64,000 nucleotides of DNA from an uncultured delta proteobacterium (lineage in GTDB: Bacteria > Desulfobacterota > Desulfovibrionia > Desulfovibrionales > Desulfovibrionaceae): contig CAIMRY010000031.1 of assembly GCA_903843965.1 (NCBI GenBank), positions 1 to 64,000 on the forward strand, written 5' to 3'. Shown here in pieces: positions 20,897 to 31,097 of the stretch (position 1 is its first letter; the number at the start of each line of letters is the position of its first letter). The notes beneath the pieces were generated by a model. That model was not told where the DNA came from. It saw only the letters and a program-made list of their open reading frames with translations, and did no database searches. Made by a program: the position numbers and the translations under genes.

Positions 20897-21091
20897 GGGC
20901 CGCGTCCGCGAGGACACCCGCCAGATGTTCTTGAGTCAGTGCGCGCGGCGCGTGAACCCGGACGCAGGCCCGGCTTTGCCGCCGCAGGCCGGGCGTGCGG
21001 GACTGGGCCACTCCTCTTGGCGCAGCGGTTTTCCGCAAAAGACAGCGTTGCGTCTCAGGCAGACGCCAGCAATATAATTGAGGAGTCATAC

Positions 21092-23008
21092 ATGCCGGTC
21101 ATCATGGGCACAGCCGGGCACATCGACCACGGCAAGACGACGCTGGTCAAGGCGCTTACGGGCATCGACTGCGACCGTCTGGCCGAGGAGAAGAAGCGCG
21201 GCATCACCATCGAGCTGGGCTTCGCCTTCATGGACCTGCCCCCCACCAAGACCGGACCCAAAAAACTCGGCGTGGTCGACGTGCCCGGCCACGAACGCTT
21301 CGTGAAAAACATGGTGGCGGGCGCGGCGGGCATCGACTTCGTGGTGCTGGTCATCGCCGCGGACGAGGGCATCATGCCCCAGACCCGCGAGCACCTGGAG
21401 ATCTGCTCCCTGCTCGGCATCAGCACCGGCATCGTGGCCCTGACCAAGGTCGACATGGTGGAGCCGGACTGGCTGATGATGGTTGAGGAGGAGGTGGCCA
21501 GCTACCTCAAGGGCAGCTTCCTCGAAGGCGCGCCCATCCTGCCCGTCTCCGCCCACACCGGGCAGGGGCTAGACGCGCTCAAGGCCGAGCTGGCCAAACT
21601 GGCCGACGCCTACGAGCCGCACCGCCGCTCGGACCTGTTGCGCCTGCCCGTGGACCGCGTGTTCACCATGAAGGGCTACGGCACCGTGGTCACCGGCACC
21701 CTGGTGTCCGGCAAGGTCAAGGTGGGCGAGGACGTGACCGTGTATCCCGGCGGCCTGGCGTCCAAGGTGCGCACCCTGCAGTCCCACGGCGCACAGGTGG
21801 AGGAGGTCTTTGCGGGCAGCCGCACGGCGGTGAACCTGGCCGGCCTGGAGGTGGAGGAAATCTCGCGCGGCGACGTGCTGGCCCGGCCCGGATCGCTGTT
21901 TCCCAGCCTGTCCTGGGACGTGGAGCTGACCTGCCTGAAGTCCTCGCCCCGGTCCATCAAGCACCGCAAGGAGGTGCACTTCCACCACGGCGCGCGCGAG
22001 GTCATGGCCCGGGTCTACATGCTCGAGGGCGAGGCCCTGGAGCCCGGCCAGACCGCCGTCTGCCGCATCCGCTTCACCGAGCCCCTGGCCGGGGTCTACG
22101 GCGACCGCGTGGTGGCGCGCTCCTTTTCGCCGCTGCGCACCATTGCGGGCGGGCGGCTGCTTTCGCCCCTGCCGCACCGGGTCAAGCGCTTTTCCCCGGC
22201 GGTGGAGGTCCTGCGCGGCCTGGGCACAGGCACGCCGGAGGAGATCGTGCTGGCGCAACTTGAGCTGGCGGCCAACGCCGGGCTCTCCTTCGCCCAGCTG
22301 CTTGTGGCCAGCAGCATGGAGTCCAAAGCTCTGGAAAAGGCCTTGCAGCTCATGGGCGGCCGCCAGGAGGCCCTGCTCATTGACCGCGAGGCCCGCACCT
22401 ACGTCTCCGGCAAGGTGGTCCAGGACCTGTCCGACGGCCTGCTGGCGTTTTTGGCCGACTTCCACGCCCGCGAGCCCATGAAGCCCGGCGTGGCGCGCGG
22501 CGGGCTGGCCTCCACCTGGGGTCGGCGGCTGGCGCCCAAGCTGTTCCACCTGGTGCTGGAGGGCCTGCTGCGCCGTGGCTCCATCGCGGCGGAACAGGAG
22601 ATCCTGCGCCTGCCGGGGCACAAGGTCTCGCTCGCGTCCGACGCCTCGGCCCTGCGCCAGAAGCTCGTCGAGGCCTACACAGCCGGGGGCCTGACCCCGC
22701 CGAACATGAAGGACGTGCTGGACCCGCTGAACCTGACCTTCAAGGAGGCGGCCGCAGTGTTCAAGCTGCTCCAGGACGAGGGGCTGCTGGTGAAGATCAA
22801 GGAGGAGATGTACTTTGACGCGGCTGCCGTGGCGGGGCTCATCGAAAAGGTCGTGGCCTTTTTCGCCACGCACGAGGACATGCACCCGCAGGACTTCCGC
22901 GAGGTCTCGGGGCTGTCGCGCAAGTACGCCATCCCGCTATTGGAGTATTTCGACAAGGAGAAGCTCACCGTGCGCGTGGGCGACAACCGCAAGCTGCGCA
23001 AGCGCTGA
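21092..23008 (+). CDS. selB: Selenocysteine-specific elongation factor SelB
   Basis: A 638-residue GTPase that delivers Sec-tRNA(Sec) to UGA codons marked by a SECIS hairpin. G1 ([14 protein letters not shown]), the switch region ([13 protein letters not shown]), [10 protein letters not shown] and the TKVD motif are intact. Beta-barrel domains follow, then a C-terminal half of winged-helix repeats that binds SECIS RNA. ATG 21092 is chosen because it starts the G domain and has GAGGAG six bases upstream; an in-frame extension to 20939 is not family-like. Confidence 0.96.
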   Translation: MPVIMGTAGHIDHGKTTLVKALTGIDCDRLAEEKKRGITIELGFAFMDLPPTKTGPKKLGVVDVPGHERFVKNMVAGAAGIDFVVLVIAADEGIMPQTREHLEICSLLGISTGIVALTKVDMVEPDWLMMVEEEVASYLKGSFLEGAPILPVSAHTGQGLDALKAELAKLADAYEPHRRSDLLRLPVDRVFTMKGYGTVVTGTLVSGKVKVGEDVTVYPGGLASKVRTLQSHGAQVEEVFAGSRTAVNLAGLEVEEISRGDVLARPGSLFPSLSWDVELTCLKSSPRSIKHRKEVHFHHGAREVMARVYMLEGEALEPGQTAVCRIRFTEPLAGVYGDRVVARSFSPLRTIAGGRLLSPLPHRVKRFSPAVEVLRGLGTGTPEEIVLAQLELAANAGLSFAQLLVASSMESKALEKALQLMGGRQEALLIDREARTYVSGKVVQDLSDGLLAFLADFHAREPMKPGVARGGLASTWGRRLAPKLFHLVLEGLLRRGSIAAEQEILRLPGHKVSLASDASALRQKLVEAYTAGGLTPPNMKDVLDPLNLTFKEAAAVFKLLQDEGLLVKIKEEMYFDAAAVAGLIEKVVAFFATHEDMHPQDFREVSGLSRKYAIPLLEYFDKEKLTVRVGDNRKLRKR

Positions 23009-23130
23009 TGCGGATTGTCGTGCTCGTCGGCATGCGGATCGCCGTGCGCGTCGGGCCTGCGTTGCGGGGCCGGGCATTCCGCTTGATTTCTTGGCCGGGC
23101 TCAAGCACAGTCCGCTCGCTGCCGGGGGCG

Positions 23131-23161
23131 AAAGAAAAGGCCCCGTGCGAGACGGGGCCTT
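23131..23161 (-). terminator. Intrinsic terminator of tRNA-His
   Basis: A perfect ten-bp stem (AAGGCCCCGT/ACGGGGCCTT, 23137-23161) with a five-base loop is followed on the minus strand by TTTTCTTT. It lies 13 bases past the tRNA-His CCA end. Confidence 0.9.
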
Positions 23162-23173
23162 GAACTTCTCAAG

Positions 23174-23250
23174 TGGGGTGAATGAAGGGGCTTGAACCCT
23201 CGGCCCCCAGGGCCACAACCTGGTGCTCTGCCAACTGAGCTACATTCACC
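23174..23250 (-). tRNA. tRNA-His (anticodon GTG)
   Basis: The cloverleaf on the minus strand has acceptor GTGAATG/CATTCAC, anticodon stem CCAGG/CCTGG around loop TTGTGGC (anticodon GTG), and T arm GGTTCAAGCC. Two histidine identity features are present: an extra G at position -1 (23250) facing C73. The CCA end is encoded (23176-23174). Confidence 0.96.
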
Positions 23251-23264
23251 GCAAGAGGAAGAGT

Positions 23265-23293
23265 TCTTTATCTGAAGGCCACCTGGCGGTCAA
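23265..23293 (-). promoter_or_regulatory. Promoter of tRNA-His
   Basis: On the minus strand TTGACC (23293-23288) and TAAAGA (23270-23265) are 17 bases apart, placing the start about 10 bases ahead of the mature tRNA. The -35 matches that of the tRNA-Arg promoter. Confidence 0.65.
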
Positions 23294-23356
23294 GGACAAA
23301 TCCCCGGATACTTCTTCCGGCCACGCGAAGCGGGCCGGGAAACACAAGGACGGATC

Positions 23357-24610
23357 ATGGACAAGCTCATCATCAATGGCGGGGCCAGGCTCAAGGGGAC
23401 CATCCAGGTCAGCGGCTCAAAGAACGCGGCCCTGCCCATCCTCATCGCCTGCCTGCTGGCCAAGGACACCGTGCGCCTGACCAACGTGCCGCGCCTGCGC
23501 GACATCTTCACCACCCTGAAGCTGCTGAACATCCTGGGCTGCGAGACGACCTTCGAGGGCAACACGGTCACGGCCAGGGTGATCAAGCTGAAGCACGAGG
23601 CCCCGTACGAGCTGGTCAAGACCATGCGCGCCTCGGTGCTGTGCCTGGGGCCGCTCCTGGGCTTTCTGGGCGAGGCCAAGGTGGCCCTGCCCGGCGGCTG
23701 CGCCATCGGCGCGCGGCCCGTGGACCTGCACCTGAAGGCGCTGGAGCGCATGGGCGCGCGGTTCATGCTCGATTCCGGCTACATCCACGGCGTGTGCGGC
23801 GGGCTCATCGGCGCGCGCATCGTGTTCGACTTTCCCACCGTGGGCGGCACCGAGAACCTGCTCATGGCCGCCAGCGTGGCCAAGGGCTGCACCATCCTGG
23901 AGAACTGCGCCCGCGAGCCCGAGGTGGTCGACCTGGCCAACTTCCTCATCGCCTGCGGGGCGCGCATCCGGGGCCACGGCACGGCGATCATCGAGATCGA
24001 GGGCGTGCGCGAGCTTACCGGCTGCGACTACCGCGTCATGCCCGACCGCATCGAGGCCGGGACCTACCTGGTGGCCGGGGCCATCACCGACGGCGAACTC
24101 AGGCTCATCGACTGCCCCCTGGACGAGCTGGACGCTCTGGTCTCCAAGTTGCGCGAGATGAACGTCCTGGTGGAGCGCCAGGAGGACGGCACCGTGCTGG
24201 TGCGCCGCAATGGCGAGCTGACCGGCGTGGACGTGACCACCCAGCCGCATCCCGGCTTTCCCACGGACATGCAGGCCCAGCTCATGGCGCTGATGTGCGT
24301 GGCCTCGGGCTCGGGCTCCATCCAGGAGAAGATCTTCGAGAACCGCTTCATGCACGTGTCCGAGCTGGGCCGCATGGGCGCGCGCATCAACCTGAAGGAC
24401 CGCACGGCCATGGTGCGCGGGGTGCCGCAGCTCGTTGGCGCGCCGGTCATGGCCTCGGACCTGCGGGCCAGCGCCTCCCTGGTGCTGGCCGGGCTGGTGG
24501 CCCAGGGCGAAACCGAGGTCCAGCGCATCTACCACCTGGATCGCGGCTACGAGCGCATGGAGGAGAAGCTGGCCGCCGTGGGCGCAAGCATCCGCCGCGA
24601 GCAGGAATAG
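23357..24610 (+). CDS. murA: UDP-N-acetylglucosamine 1-carboxyvinyltransferase
   Basis: First committed step of peptidoglycan synthesis: transfers enolpyruvate from PEP to UDP-GlcNAc in the cytoplasm. The 417-residue protein has the N-terminal [11 protein letters not shown] and the catalytic loop [15 protein letters not shown] with Cys115, the residue alkylated by fosfomycin (same number as in E. coli). The enzyme is therefore expected to be fosfomycin-sensitive. AAGGA precedes the ATG. comEC starts 52 bases downstream. Confidence 0.98.
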   Translation: MDKLIINGGARLKGTIQVSGSKNAALPILIACLLAKDTVRLTNVPRLRDIFTTLKLLNILGCETTFEGNTVTARVIKLKHEAPYELVKTMRASVLCLGPLLGFLGEAKVALPGGCAIGARPVDLHLKALERMGARFMLDSGYIHGVCGGLIGARIVFDFPTVGGTENLLMAASVAKGCTILENCAREPEVVDLANFLIACGARIRGHGTAIIEIEGVRELTGCDYRVMPDRIEAGTYLVAGAITDGELRLIDCPLDELDALVSKLREMNVLVERQEDGTVLVRRNGELTGVDVTTQPHPGFPTDMQAQLMALMCVASGSGSIQEKIFENRFMHVSELGRMGARINLKDRTAMVRGVPQLVGAPVMASDLRASASLVLAGLVAQGETEVQRIYHLDRGYERMEEKLAAVGASIRREQE

Positions 24611-24662
24611 CCGGGCGCGCAAGCGAACACCCCGTGAACAGCTAGCCCAAGCCGGGGAGAGC

Positions 24663-27266
24663 ATGCCAGCCAGCCAGCACCAGGACCCGTTCGCGGCTGC
24701 GGGCCAGCCGCCTGGCCTGCTGGCCTGGCAGGTCTATTTCCTGGCCTATTGCGCGGGCATCTGGAGCCTGCGGCACCCGGAAGCGGCCCTGGCCGTGGCC
24801 GGGCTGCTCTGGGCCGGGCTGGCCGCCTTCCGCGTGCGCGACTGGAGGCGCTGCCTCCCGACCCTTGCCCTGACCCTGGTCCTGGTGGCCGGAAGCCTCG
24901 GCCTTGGCGTGCTGCACGCGCGCTTGGTCCTGCCGGACGTGCCTCCGGTCTCCCCCGCCGCCACCGATGGCCGCAGCAAGGCGCTGCTGCGCGGCCGCGT
25001 GGCCGAGGTCACGGACAAGCCCTTTGGCCGCCTGGAGATTTTGCTGGAGGACGTGCGGGCCGAAAAGGCCGCCAGCCCCGGCGCCTCTGGCACCCCCGCC
25101 AGCCCTGACAACTCCGACAATCCCGCCAACTCCGGCACCGTAGCCAGCGCTGAAAGCGCCGGGAGCGCCAGTCCCGCAGGCAACGCGGACAACGCCACCG
25201 TTGCCGTGCCCGGACGCGTCGCCTTTGACTGGGACGAGCCGGACTGCCGGCCAGCTCCGGGCCAGAATGTCGAGGCGCTGCTGCGGCTGTGGCCCGTGCG
25301 CGGATTCCAGAACCCGGGCGGCGCGGACTTTGACTGGCAACAGCGCCTGCGCGGGGTCTTCCACCGGGCCTATGCGCGCGGCCCCCTGCCGGACGCGCGC
25401 TGGGGCGAGCGGCCCGCCGATGCCTGGTGGGACCTGCGCGAGGGGCTGCGCGCCAGCCTCTTGCAGCGCCTGCCGCCCAGCCAGGGCGGGGCCATTGTGC
25501 TGGGGCTGCTCATGGGCGACCGTTCGCGCATCGGCCTGGCCGTCACCGATGAGCTGCGCGCGGCCGGGCTGGCGCACACCCTGGCCCTGTCCGGGCTGAA
25601 CGTGGTCTACGTGGCGCTTTTGGGCTGGGGCCTGGCCTGGCTCATCGGGCTGGCCTGGCCCGGATTGTTTCTGCGCCTGCCCCGGCAGAAGCTGGCCATC
25701 CTCATCTCGTTTCCGCTCATCGCGGCGTACGTCTGGGTGGGCCAGGCCAGCCCGTCCCTGGTGCGCTCGGCCTGCATGTTCGGGTTCTGGGGCCTGCTGC
25801 TGCTGCTCGACCGCAGCCGCGCGCTCATCGACGGCCTGTTCCTGGCCCTGGCGCTGATGATTCTGGCCCAGCCGCTGGCGGTGTTTGACGTGGGGCTGCA
25901 GATGTCGGCGCTTTCCGTGGCTGGGCTGGCCATCCTGCTGCCGTGGCTGCGGGGCTTCTGGCCGCACAGGCCAGGCTGGCTGAATCGTGCTTTGGCCCTG
26001 GGCTGGGACGCCCTGGCCATGAGCCTGGCCGCCAACCTGGCGCTCTTGCCCGTGGTGGTCTCCTACTTCGGCGTGTTCCAGCCCAATTTCCTGCTCAACC
26101 TGCCCTGGGTGCCGGTGCAGGGGCTGGTGGTGCAGGTGCTCGGCATGGTCGGCATGGCGCTGGCCCCTGTGCCGGGGCTTGGCAACGTGGCGGGCTGGCT
26201 GCTCCAGGCCGCGTCGACCGTGCAGGACGCCATGCTTGTGGCCCTGCACCACGCCTCCCAGGCGGGCTGGCTGCCGGTGTGGGCGCTTTTGCGGCCCCTG
26301 TGGCCGGAGCTTCTGGGTGCGGGCCTGGTCACGGCGCTTGCGCCGTACTGCCTGCGCAGGCGCAACGCCGCGCCCGTGCTGCTGGTTCTGGCCGGGCTGC
26401 TGCTCATGGCCGTGCCCCAGGGCCGCGTGCTCCTGGACGAGTCCCGGCCCGAGTCTTGGCCCGAGGTTCGGCTGACCCTGCTGGACGTGGGCCAGTCCCA
26501 GGCCCTGCTGGTGACAGTTCCGGGCGGGCGGCGGGTGCTGGTGGACGGCGGCGGCACGGCCAGCCAGACCTTCGACATGGGCCGTTCCGTGGTCGGCCCG
26601 AGCCTGGCCTGGGGCCGCGCGCCCAGGCTCGACGCCGTGGTCATGAGCCACCCGGACCTGGACCATGCCCAGGGCCTGGCGTTCATCCTGCGGCGCTTCC
26701 GGGTCGGGCGGTTCATCACCAACGGACAGTGGCCGACAGGTCCCTTGGGCCAGACCTTTGACGCCGCGCTGGCAGCGGGCGCGCCGAGGCCGGAGACCTT
26801 CGCCCCCGGCGACCGCCTGGACCTGGGCTCCGGGGTCTGGCTGGAGGCCCTGCACCCGGCGGCGGATTTCGACAAGACCACGACCAACGAGCGTTCGCTG
26901 GTGCTGCGGCTGGTGTGGAACGGCGTGCCCCTGGCGCTCTTGCCGGGGGATGTGCAGCGCGCGGGCATCGAGGACATGATCGACCGGGGCCGGGACCTGC
27001 GGGCAATGGTGCTGGTGCTGCCGCACCACGGGTCCAAGTCGAGCCTCTCGGGCATGCTTTACGAGGCCGTGGACCCGGTCCAGGCCGTGGTCAGCTGCGG
27101 GTATTTGAACCACTTCCGTTTTCCCAACCAGGCCGTGGTCGACGAGCTTGCCCGGCGCGGCATTCCGCTGGCGAGCACGGCGGACAGGGGCGCGCTGGAG
27201 CTGGTCTGGAGCGCGCCGGGCCAGGGCGTTCCCCTGACTTTCCACTTGTCCGGCCAGCGGTTCTAG
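24663..27266 (+). CDS. comEC: ComEC/Rec2-family DNA uptake channel with C-terminal MBL domain
   Basis: An 867-residue polytopic membrane protein. An N-terminal membrane segment and an OB-like DUF4131 region precede the Competence domain of about ten helices (core GDRSRIGLAVTDELRAAGLAHT split by the family AHTLALSGLN). A C-terminal MBL domain carries DVGQSQALLV and SHPDLDHAQGL. In competent bacteria ComEC carries single-stranded DNA across the inner membrane and the MBL domain may degrade the other strand. A low-complexity Ala/Ser/Asn/Pro insert (about residues 138-180) interrupts the OB-like region. The ATG at 24663 has GGGGAG upstream. It converges with the next gene, the stops overlapping in CTAG. 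Confidence 0.93.
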   Translation: MPASQHQDPFAAAGQPPGLLAWQVYFLAYCAGIWSLRHPEAALAVAGLLWAGLAAFRVRDWRRCLPTLALTLVLVAGSLGLGVLHARLVLPDVPPVSPAATDGRSKALLRGRVAEVTDKPFGRLEILLEDVRAEKAASPGASGTPASPDNSDNPANSGTVASAESAGSASPAGNADNATVAVPGRVAFDWDEPDCRPAPGQNVEALLRLWPVRGFQNPGGADFDWQQRLRGVFHRAYARGPLPDARWGERPADAWWDLREGLRASLLQRLPPSQGGAIVLGLLMGDRSRIGLAVTDELRAAGLAHTLALSGLNVVYVALLGWGLAWLIGLAWPGLFLRLPRQKLAILISFPLIAAYVWVGQASPSLVRSACMFGFWGLLLLLDRSRALIDGLFLALALMILAQPLAVFDVGLQMSALSVAGLAILLPWLRGFWPHRPGWLNRALALGWDALAMSLAANLALLPVVVSYFGVFQPNFLLNLPWVPVQGLVVQVLGMVGMALAPVPGLGNVAGWLLQAASTVQDAMLVALHHASQAGWLPVWALLRPLWPELLGAGLVTALAPYCLRRRNAAPVLLVLAGLLLMAVPQGRVLLDESRPESWPEVRLTLLDVGQSQALLVTVPGGRRVLVDGGGTASQTFDMGRSVVGPSLAWGRAPRLDAVVMSHPDLDHAQGLAFILRRFRVGRFITNGQWPTGPLGQTFDAALAAGAPRPETFAPGDRLDLGSGVWLEALHPAADFDKTTTNERSLVLRLVWNGVPLALLPGDVQRAGIEDMIDRGRDLRAMVLVLPHHGSKSSLSGMLYEAVDPVQAVVSCGYLNHFRFPNQAVVDELARRGIPLASTADRGALELVWSAPGQGVPLTFHLSGQRF

Positions 27267-29833
27267 GTCGCCAGCTCGCAGCCGCCTTCGCAGGCCTGGA
27301 TGTACTCCCAGGCCTGTTGCGCGGGCAGGGGCTTGGCGTAGAGGTAGCCCTGAGCGTACTCGCACTGGAGCACGGTGAGGATCATCTGCTGCTCGGGGCG
27401 CTCCACGCCCTCGGCCACCACCTGGAGCTGCAGGGAGTGGGCCAGGCTGATGATGGCCTTGACGATCTCCAGGCCCTCCTGGCTCGTGTCCAGCCGCCGC
27501 ACAAAGCTGATGTCGATCTTCAGGTTGTTCAAGGGGAACTGCTGCAGGCTGCTCATGGACGAGTAGCCGGTGCCGAAGTCGTCGATGGACAGGGTGCAGC
27601 CCAGGGCCCTGAGCTTCTTCAGCTTGTCCACGGCGCTGCCCGCGTTCTCCATGATCGCCGACTCGGTTATTTCGAGCTTGAGTGCGCCGGGCGGCAGGCC
27701 GGTTTCCTCCAGCACCGTGCGGATGTCCTCCACCAGCAGGGTTTCGGAAAACTGCCGGGGCGAGAGGTTCACGGACATGATCAGGCTCCGGGCCAGTTCA
27801 GAGATTTCGCGCCAGGTCATGAGGGTCTGGCAGGCCTCGCGCAGGACCATGAGCCCCAGGTCCACGATGAGCCCGCTGTCCTCGGCCACGGGGATGAAAT
27901 CGCCCGGCGAGACGAGGCCGCGTTCCGGGTGGTTCCAGCGCACCAGCGCCTCGAAGCCTTGCAGAGTGGCCTGGCCGTCCAGGCGCACGATGGGCTGGTA
28001 GCACAGGAAGAACTCCTGCCGGGCGATGGCCCGCCGGAGGTCCGTCTCCATGGACAACAGATTGCTGGCCCGGGCGAGCATGGCCTTGGTGAAGACCTTG
28101 AAGCGGTTGCGCCCGGCCTTCTTGGCCTGGTGCATGGCCAGGTTGGCGTTGCGCAGCAGGTCTTCCGGGGTGTCGGTCTCGTGCGCGTCCAGGGTGATGC
28201 CCAGGCTGGCGGTAAGCTGGATGTCGTGGCCGTCCACGGCGAGCGGCACGGCCAGGGCCTTGCGGATGCGCTGGATGGCCTGGATGCTCTCGCGCGGGGA
28301 GACCAGCTCCTCCAGCAGGATGACGAACTCGTCGCCGCCGAAGCGCGACACCGTGTCCAGGCCGCGCACGCATTCGCGCAGCACGTCGGCCACGGCCATG
28401 AGCACCTTGTCGCCAAAGGCGTGGCCCAGGCTGTCGTTCAAGACCTTGAAGCGGTCCAGGTCCAGAAAGATCAGGGAGAAGTGGTAGGGCTGGCGGCGGC
28501 GGGCGCGCTCCATGGCCTGGCGCACGCGGTCCAGGCACAGGGTGCGGTTGGCCAGGGCGGTCAGCGGGTCGTGCAGGGCCAGGTGCCGCAGCTGCAGCTC
28601 CATTTCCTTGCGGCTGGTGATGTCGCGCAGGGAGATGCGTGAGCCCAGCGACCCGCCGTTGCCGCTCATGACCTCGCGCTTGGCCTCGCTGACCCAGCGC
28701 AGGTCGCTGTTCTTGTGCCGGATGCGGAAGTCCAGGCTGTCGTCCACGCCCTGGAACTGGCCGGAGTTGAAGCGTCTCCAGGCGTCCAGGTCCTCGGGGT
28801 GGACAAGTTGCTCCAGCCCATTATGATTGCTTAGGAAATAATCGCGCGGGTAGCCGGTGATGCGCTCGCACGAGGGGCTGACGTAGAGCATCTCCCCGGT
28901 TGGGCTGATCCAGCACTCCATGGCGTGGGTGTAGTCGGCCACGATGCGGTAGCGGTCCTCGCTCTTCTGCAGGGCCTGCTCGGACTTGATCTGGGCCGTG
29001 ATGTCCACGGCGATGCCCGCCACGGCGAAGGTGACGCCGTTTTGCACCAGGGGGAACTTCGACACCTGGTGGAAGCGGGGCGGCCCGCCGGAGAGCCTGC
29101 GCACCTCTTCCAGGATGAGCAGGGGCTTGCCTTCCTCAAGGACGAAACGGTCGTTCTCGCGCAGCATGTCGGCCACGTCCTGGGGCATGAGCTCCAGGTC
29201 CGTGCGGCCGATGACCTCCTCCTGCTTCAGGTCCAGCCAGGCGCTGTGGGCCGGGTTGCTGAAGATGTAGTGGCCCGAGGTGTCCTTGATGAAGGCCATG
29301 GCCGGCGAGTTCTCCATGAACGAGGCGAAGAGCTGGCGGCTCTTGTCCAGCTCGGCCTCCATCTGCTGGCGCATGGTTACGTCACGCGCCACCACCACTG
29401 CGTAGCCCGCGTCCGCAAAGGCGTGCAGGGTCACGGTGATCTCCACCGGAGTGCGCTGGCCCCCGTGGCCGGAAAGCGAGGTCACCAGGTGCCCGTTGCG
29501 GAACTGGGCCTGGGCGCTGTTGCCCTGGGCCGCCGCCACCCCGGCGTAGCGCGCGGCGATCTCCGGCGGGAAGAAGGCGGAGATGGGCGCCGCGAGCACC
29601 GCGCCGCGCTCCAGGCCGAGGATGCTCAGGGCCGTCTCGTTGACGTCGGCCACGGTCCAGCCCCTGGTCTCGAAGACGAAGATGGCGTCGTTGGCGTGGT
29701 CGACCACGGCCCGGAAGCGTTCCAGGTCCTCAAGCCGACGCTTGAGCTCCGGGTAGTAGCTTTTGGCGATGCTGCGCTCGCCCAGGCCGATGAGCCGGTC
29801 GCGCAGGTCGCCGGTGTTCTCGTCAGAGGGCAT
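27263..29833 (-). CDS. Triple-PAS GGDEF-EAL c-di-GMP protein
   Basis: An 856-residue soluble protein with three PAS/PAC units (about 35-150, 165-285, 290-410), a GGDEF domain and an EAL domain. The cyclase motif is intact (FGGDEFVIL), and so are the EAL residues (FEALVRW, SVNLS, EITES, DDFGTGYSS, AEGVE). The protein could both make and break c-di-GMP, with PAS signals choosing the direction. ATG 29833 is used; an in-frame TTG at 29839 is possible and neither has a strong RBS. Its start overlaps the end of the alcohol dehydrogenase gene, so translation is probably coupled. Confidence 0.92.
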   Translation of the reverse strand: MPSDENTGDLRDRLIGLGERSIAKSYYPELKRRLEDLERFRAVVDHANDAIFVFETRGWTVADVNETALSILGLERGAVLAAPISAFFPPEIAARYAGVAAAQGNSAQAQFRNGHLVTSLSGHGGQRTPVEITVTLHAFADAGYAVVVARDVTMRQQMEAELDKSRQLFASFMENSPAMAFIKDTSGHYIFSNPAHSAWLDLKQEEVIGRTDLELMPQDVADMLRENDRFVLEEGKPLLILEEVRRLSGGPPRFHQVSKFPLVQNGVTFAVAGIAVDITAQIKSEQALQKSEDRYRIVADYTHAMECWISPTGEMLYVSPSCERITGYPRDYFLSNHNGLEQLVHPEDLDAWRRFNSGQFQGVDDSLDFRIRHKNSDLRWVSEAKREVMSGNGGSLGSRISLRDITSRKEMELQLRHLALHDPLTALANRTLCLDRVRQAMERARRRQPYHFSLIFLDLDRFKVLNDSLGHAFGDKVLMAVADVLRECVRGLDTVSRFGGDEFVILLEELVSPRESIQAIQRIRKALAVPLAVDGHDIQLTASLGITLDAHETDTPEDLLRNANLAMHQAKKAGRNRFKVFTKAMLARASNLLSMETDLRRAIARQEFFLCYQPIVRLDGQATLQGFEALVRWNHPERGLVSPGDFIPVAEDSGLIVDLGLMVLREACQTLMTWREISELARSLIMSVNLSPRQFSETLLVEDIRTVLEETGLPPGALKLEITESAIMENAGSAVDKLKKLRALGCTLSIDDFGTGYSSMSSLQQFPLNNLKIDISFVRRLDTSQEGLEIVKAIISLAHSLQLQVVAEGVERPEQQMILTVLQCEYAQGYLYAKPLPAQQAWEYIQACEGGCELAT

Positions 29834-30995
29834 GCTCAAACACCGTGCGGATGTCCAGGGCCGTGGGGGTCTTGGGGTTGGTGACCATGCAGGGGTCGTT
29901 CATGGCGAATTCGGACAGGCGGTCCATGTCCGCCGACGTTACGCCCAGAGAGGACAGGGTGGCCGTGGCGCCCACGCTGGCCTTGAACGCGCGCACCTGG
30001 GCCAGCACCAGCGCGCGCTTCTCGTCCAGGCCTGCGCCGGGCGGAATGCTGGCGCCCAGGGCCAGGCCGATGTCCGCGTAGCGCTCCTGCGCGGCGGAGA
30101 AGTTGTAGTCGATGACGTGGTCGAGCAGCATGGCGTTGCACTGGCCGTGGGGCAGGTCCAGCAGGCCGCCCAGACTGTGGGCCATGGCGTGCACCGCGCC
30201 CAGGATGGCGTTGGAGAAGGCCAGCCCGGCGTACATGCTGCCGAGCATCATGCCGCCGCGCGCGTTCAGGTCCTCCGGGTCGTTGATGGCTGCGGGCAAA
30301 TGGCGGCTGATGCGCCGCACGGCCTCCAGGGCGAAGAGGTCGGTGATGGGCCCGTGGGCGTTGGAGACGTAGGCCTCGACGGCGTGGGTCAGGGCGTCGA
30401 CCCCGGTGTTGGCCGTCAGCTCGCGGTCCATGGTCACGGTGAGCTGCGGGTCGATGAGGGCTGCATCAGGCACCACGGCCTTGCTGACGATGGCGATTTT
30501 GACCTTGCGCGTGCTGTCGGTGATGATGGCGAACTGCGACACGTCGGCTGAGCTGCCCGCCGTGGTGGGCACGCAGATGAGCGGCGGGCCGGGGTCGGGC
30601 ACGTTGTCCGCGCCCTCGAACTCCAGCACGTGGCGGCCATTGGCGCAGACGATGCCGATGCCCTTGGCGCAGTCCATGGGGCTGCCGCCGCCCACGGCCA
30701 CGATGCAGTCGCAGCCCTCGGCCCGGTAGACCTCGGCCCCATTCATGACCTCGAAATCGCGCGGGTTGGCGGAAACGTCTGCAAACAGCACGTGCTCCAC
30801 CCCGGCCTCGGCCAGGCAGGCCTTGACGCCCGGGAACCACGGCTGGCTGGCCACGCCAGGGTCCGTGACCAGGAGCACCCTGCGCGCGCCGAGGTTCTTT
30901 GCGTAGCGCCCGGCAAGCCTGCCCGCGCCGACGCCGAACACCGCTTCCGGGGCCAGGAATTTGCGCAGATCGAGCAGAACGTCGTCGGCCATCAT
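29823..30995 (-). CDS. Iron-containing alcohol dehydrogenase
   Basis: A 390-residue group III (Fe-dependent) dehydrogenase that interconverts alcohols and aldehydes with NAD(H). The nucleotide-binding GGGSPMDCAKG, PTTAGSSADVS, and metal ligands in GVDALTHAVEAYVS and MAHSLGG...LPHGQCNAMLL are intact. Sulfate reducers often carry several such enzymes for ethanol or other alcohols; the substrate here is not defined by sequence. AGGAGG lies five bases before ATG 30995. It has its own candidate promoter and is followed by the c-di-GMP gene in an overlap of 11 bases. Confidence 0.94.
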   Translation of the reverse strand: MMADDVLLDLRKFLAPEAVFGVGAGRLAGRYAKNLGARRVLLVTDPGVASQPWFPGVKACLAEAGVEHVLFADVSANPRDFEVMNGAEVYRAEGCDCIVAVGGGSPMDCAKGIGIVCANGRHVLEFEGADNVPDPGPPLICVPTTAGSSADVSQFAIITDSTRKVKIAIVSKAVVPDAALIDPQLTVTMDRELTANTGVDALTHAVEAYVSNAHGPITDLFALEAVRRISRHLPAAINDPEDLNARGGMMLGSMYAGLAFSNAILGAVHAMAHSLGGLLDLPHGQCNAMLLDHVIDYNFSAAQERYADIGLALGASIPPGAGLDEKRALVLAQVRAFKASVGATATLSSLGVTSADMDRLSEFAMNDPCMVTNPKTPTALDIRTVFEHAL

Positions 30996-31037
30996 GCCTT
31001 CCTCCTGATGGTTGGACTCAAACGGGGTCCAATCAGA

Positions 31038-31066
31038 AGGGTACATGCGTTTTGCGAGGATTGCAA
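31038..31066 (-). promoter_or_regulatory. Candidate promoter of the alcohol dehydrogenase gene
   Basis: On the minus strand TTGCAA (31066-31061) and TACCCT (31043-31038) are 17 bases apart, about 45 bases before the start codon. Confidence 0.45.
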
Positions 31067-31097
31067 AGGGCCGGAGCGGAATCTTCGTCACCTGGGC

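Noticed and set aside
20897-21091. tRNA-Sec gene between the M18 aminopeptidase and selB
   Set aside because: A GC-rich hairpin (GGCCCGGC/GCCGGGC type) is present but no 90-95 base tRNA fold with a TCA anticodon could be made.
23357-24645. Overlapping long frames opposite and alongside murA
   Set aside because: Both are shadows of murA; only the murA frame has catalytic motifs and an RBS.
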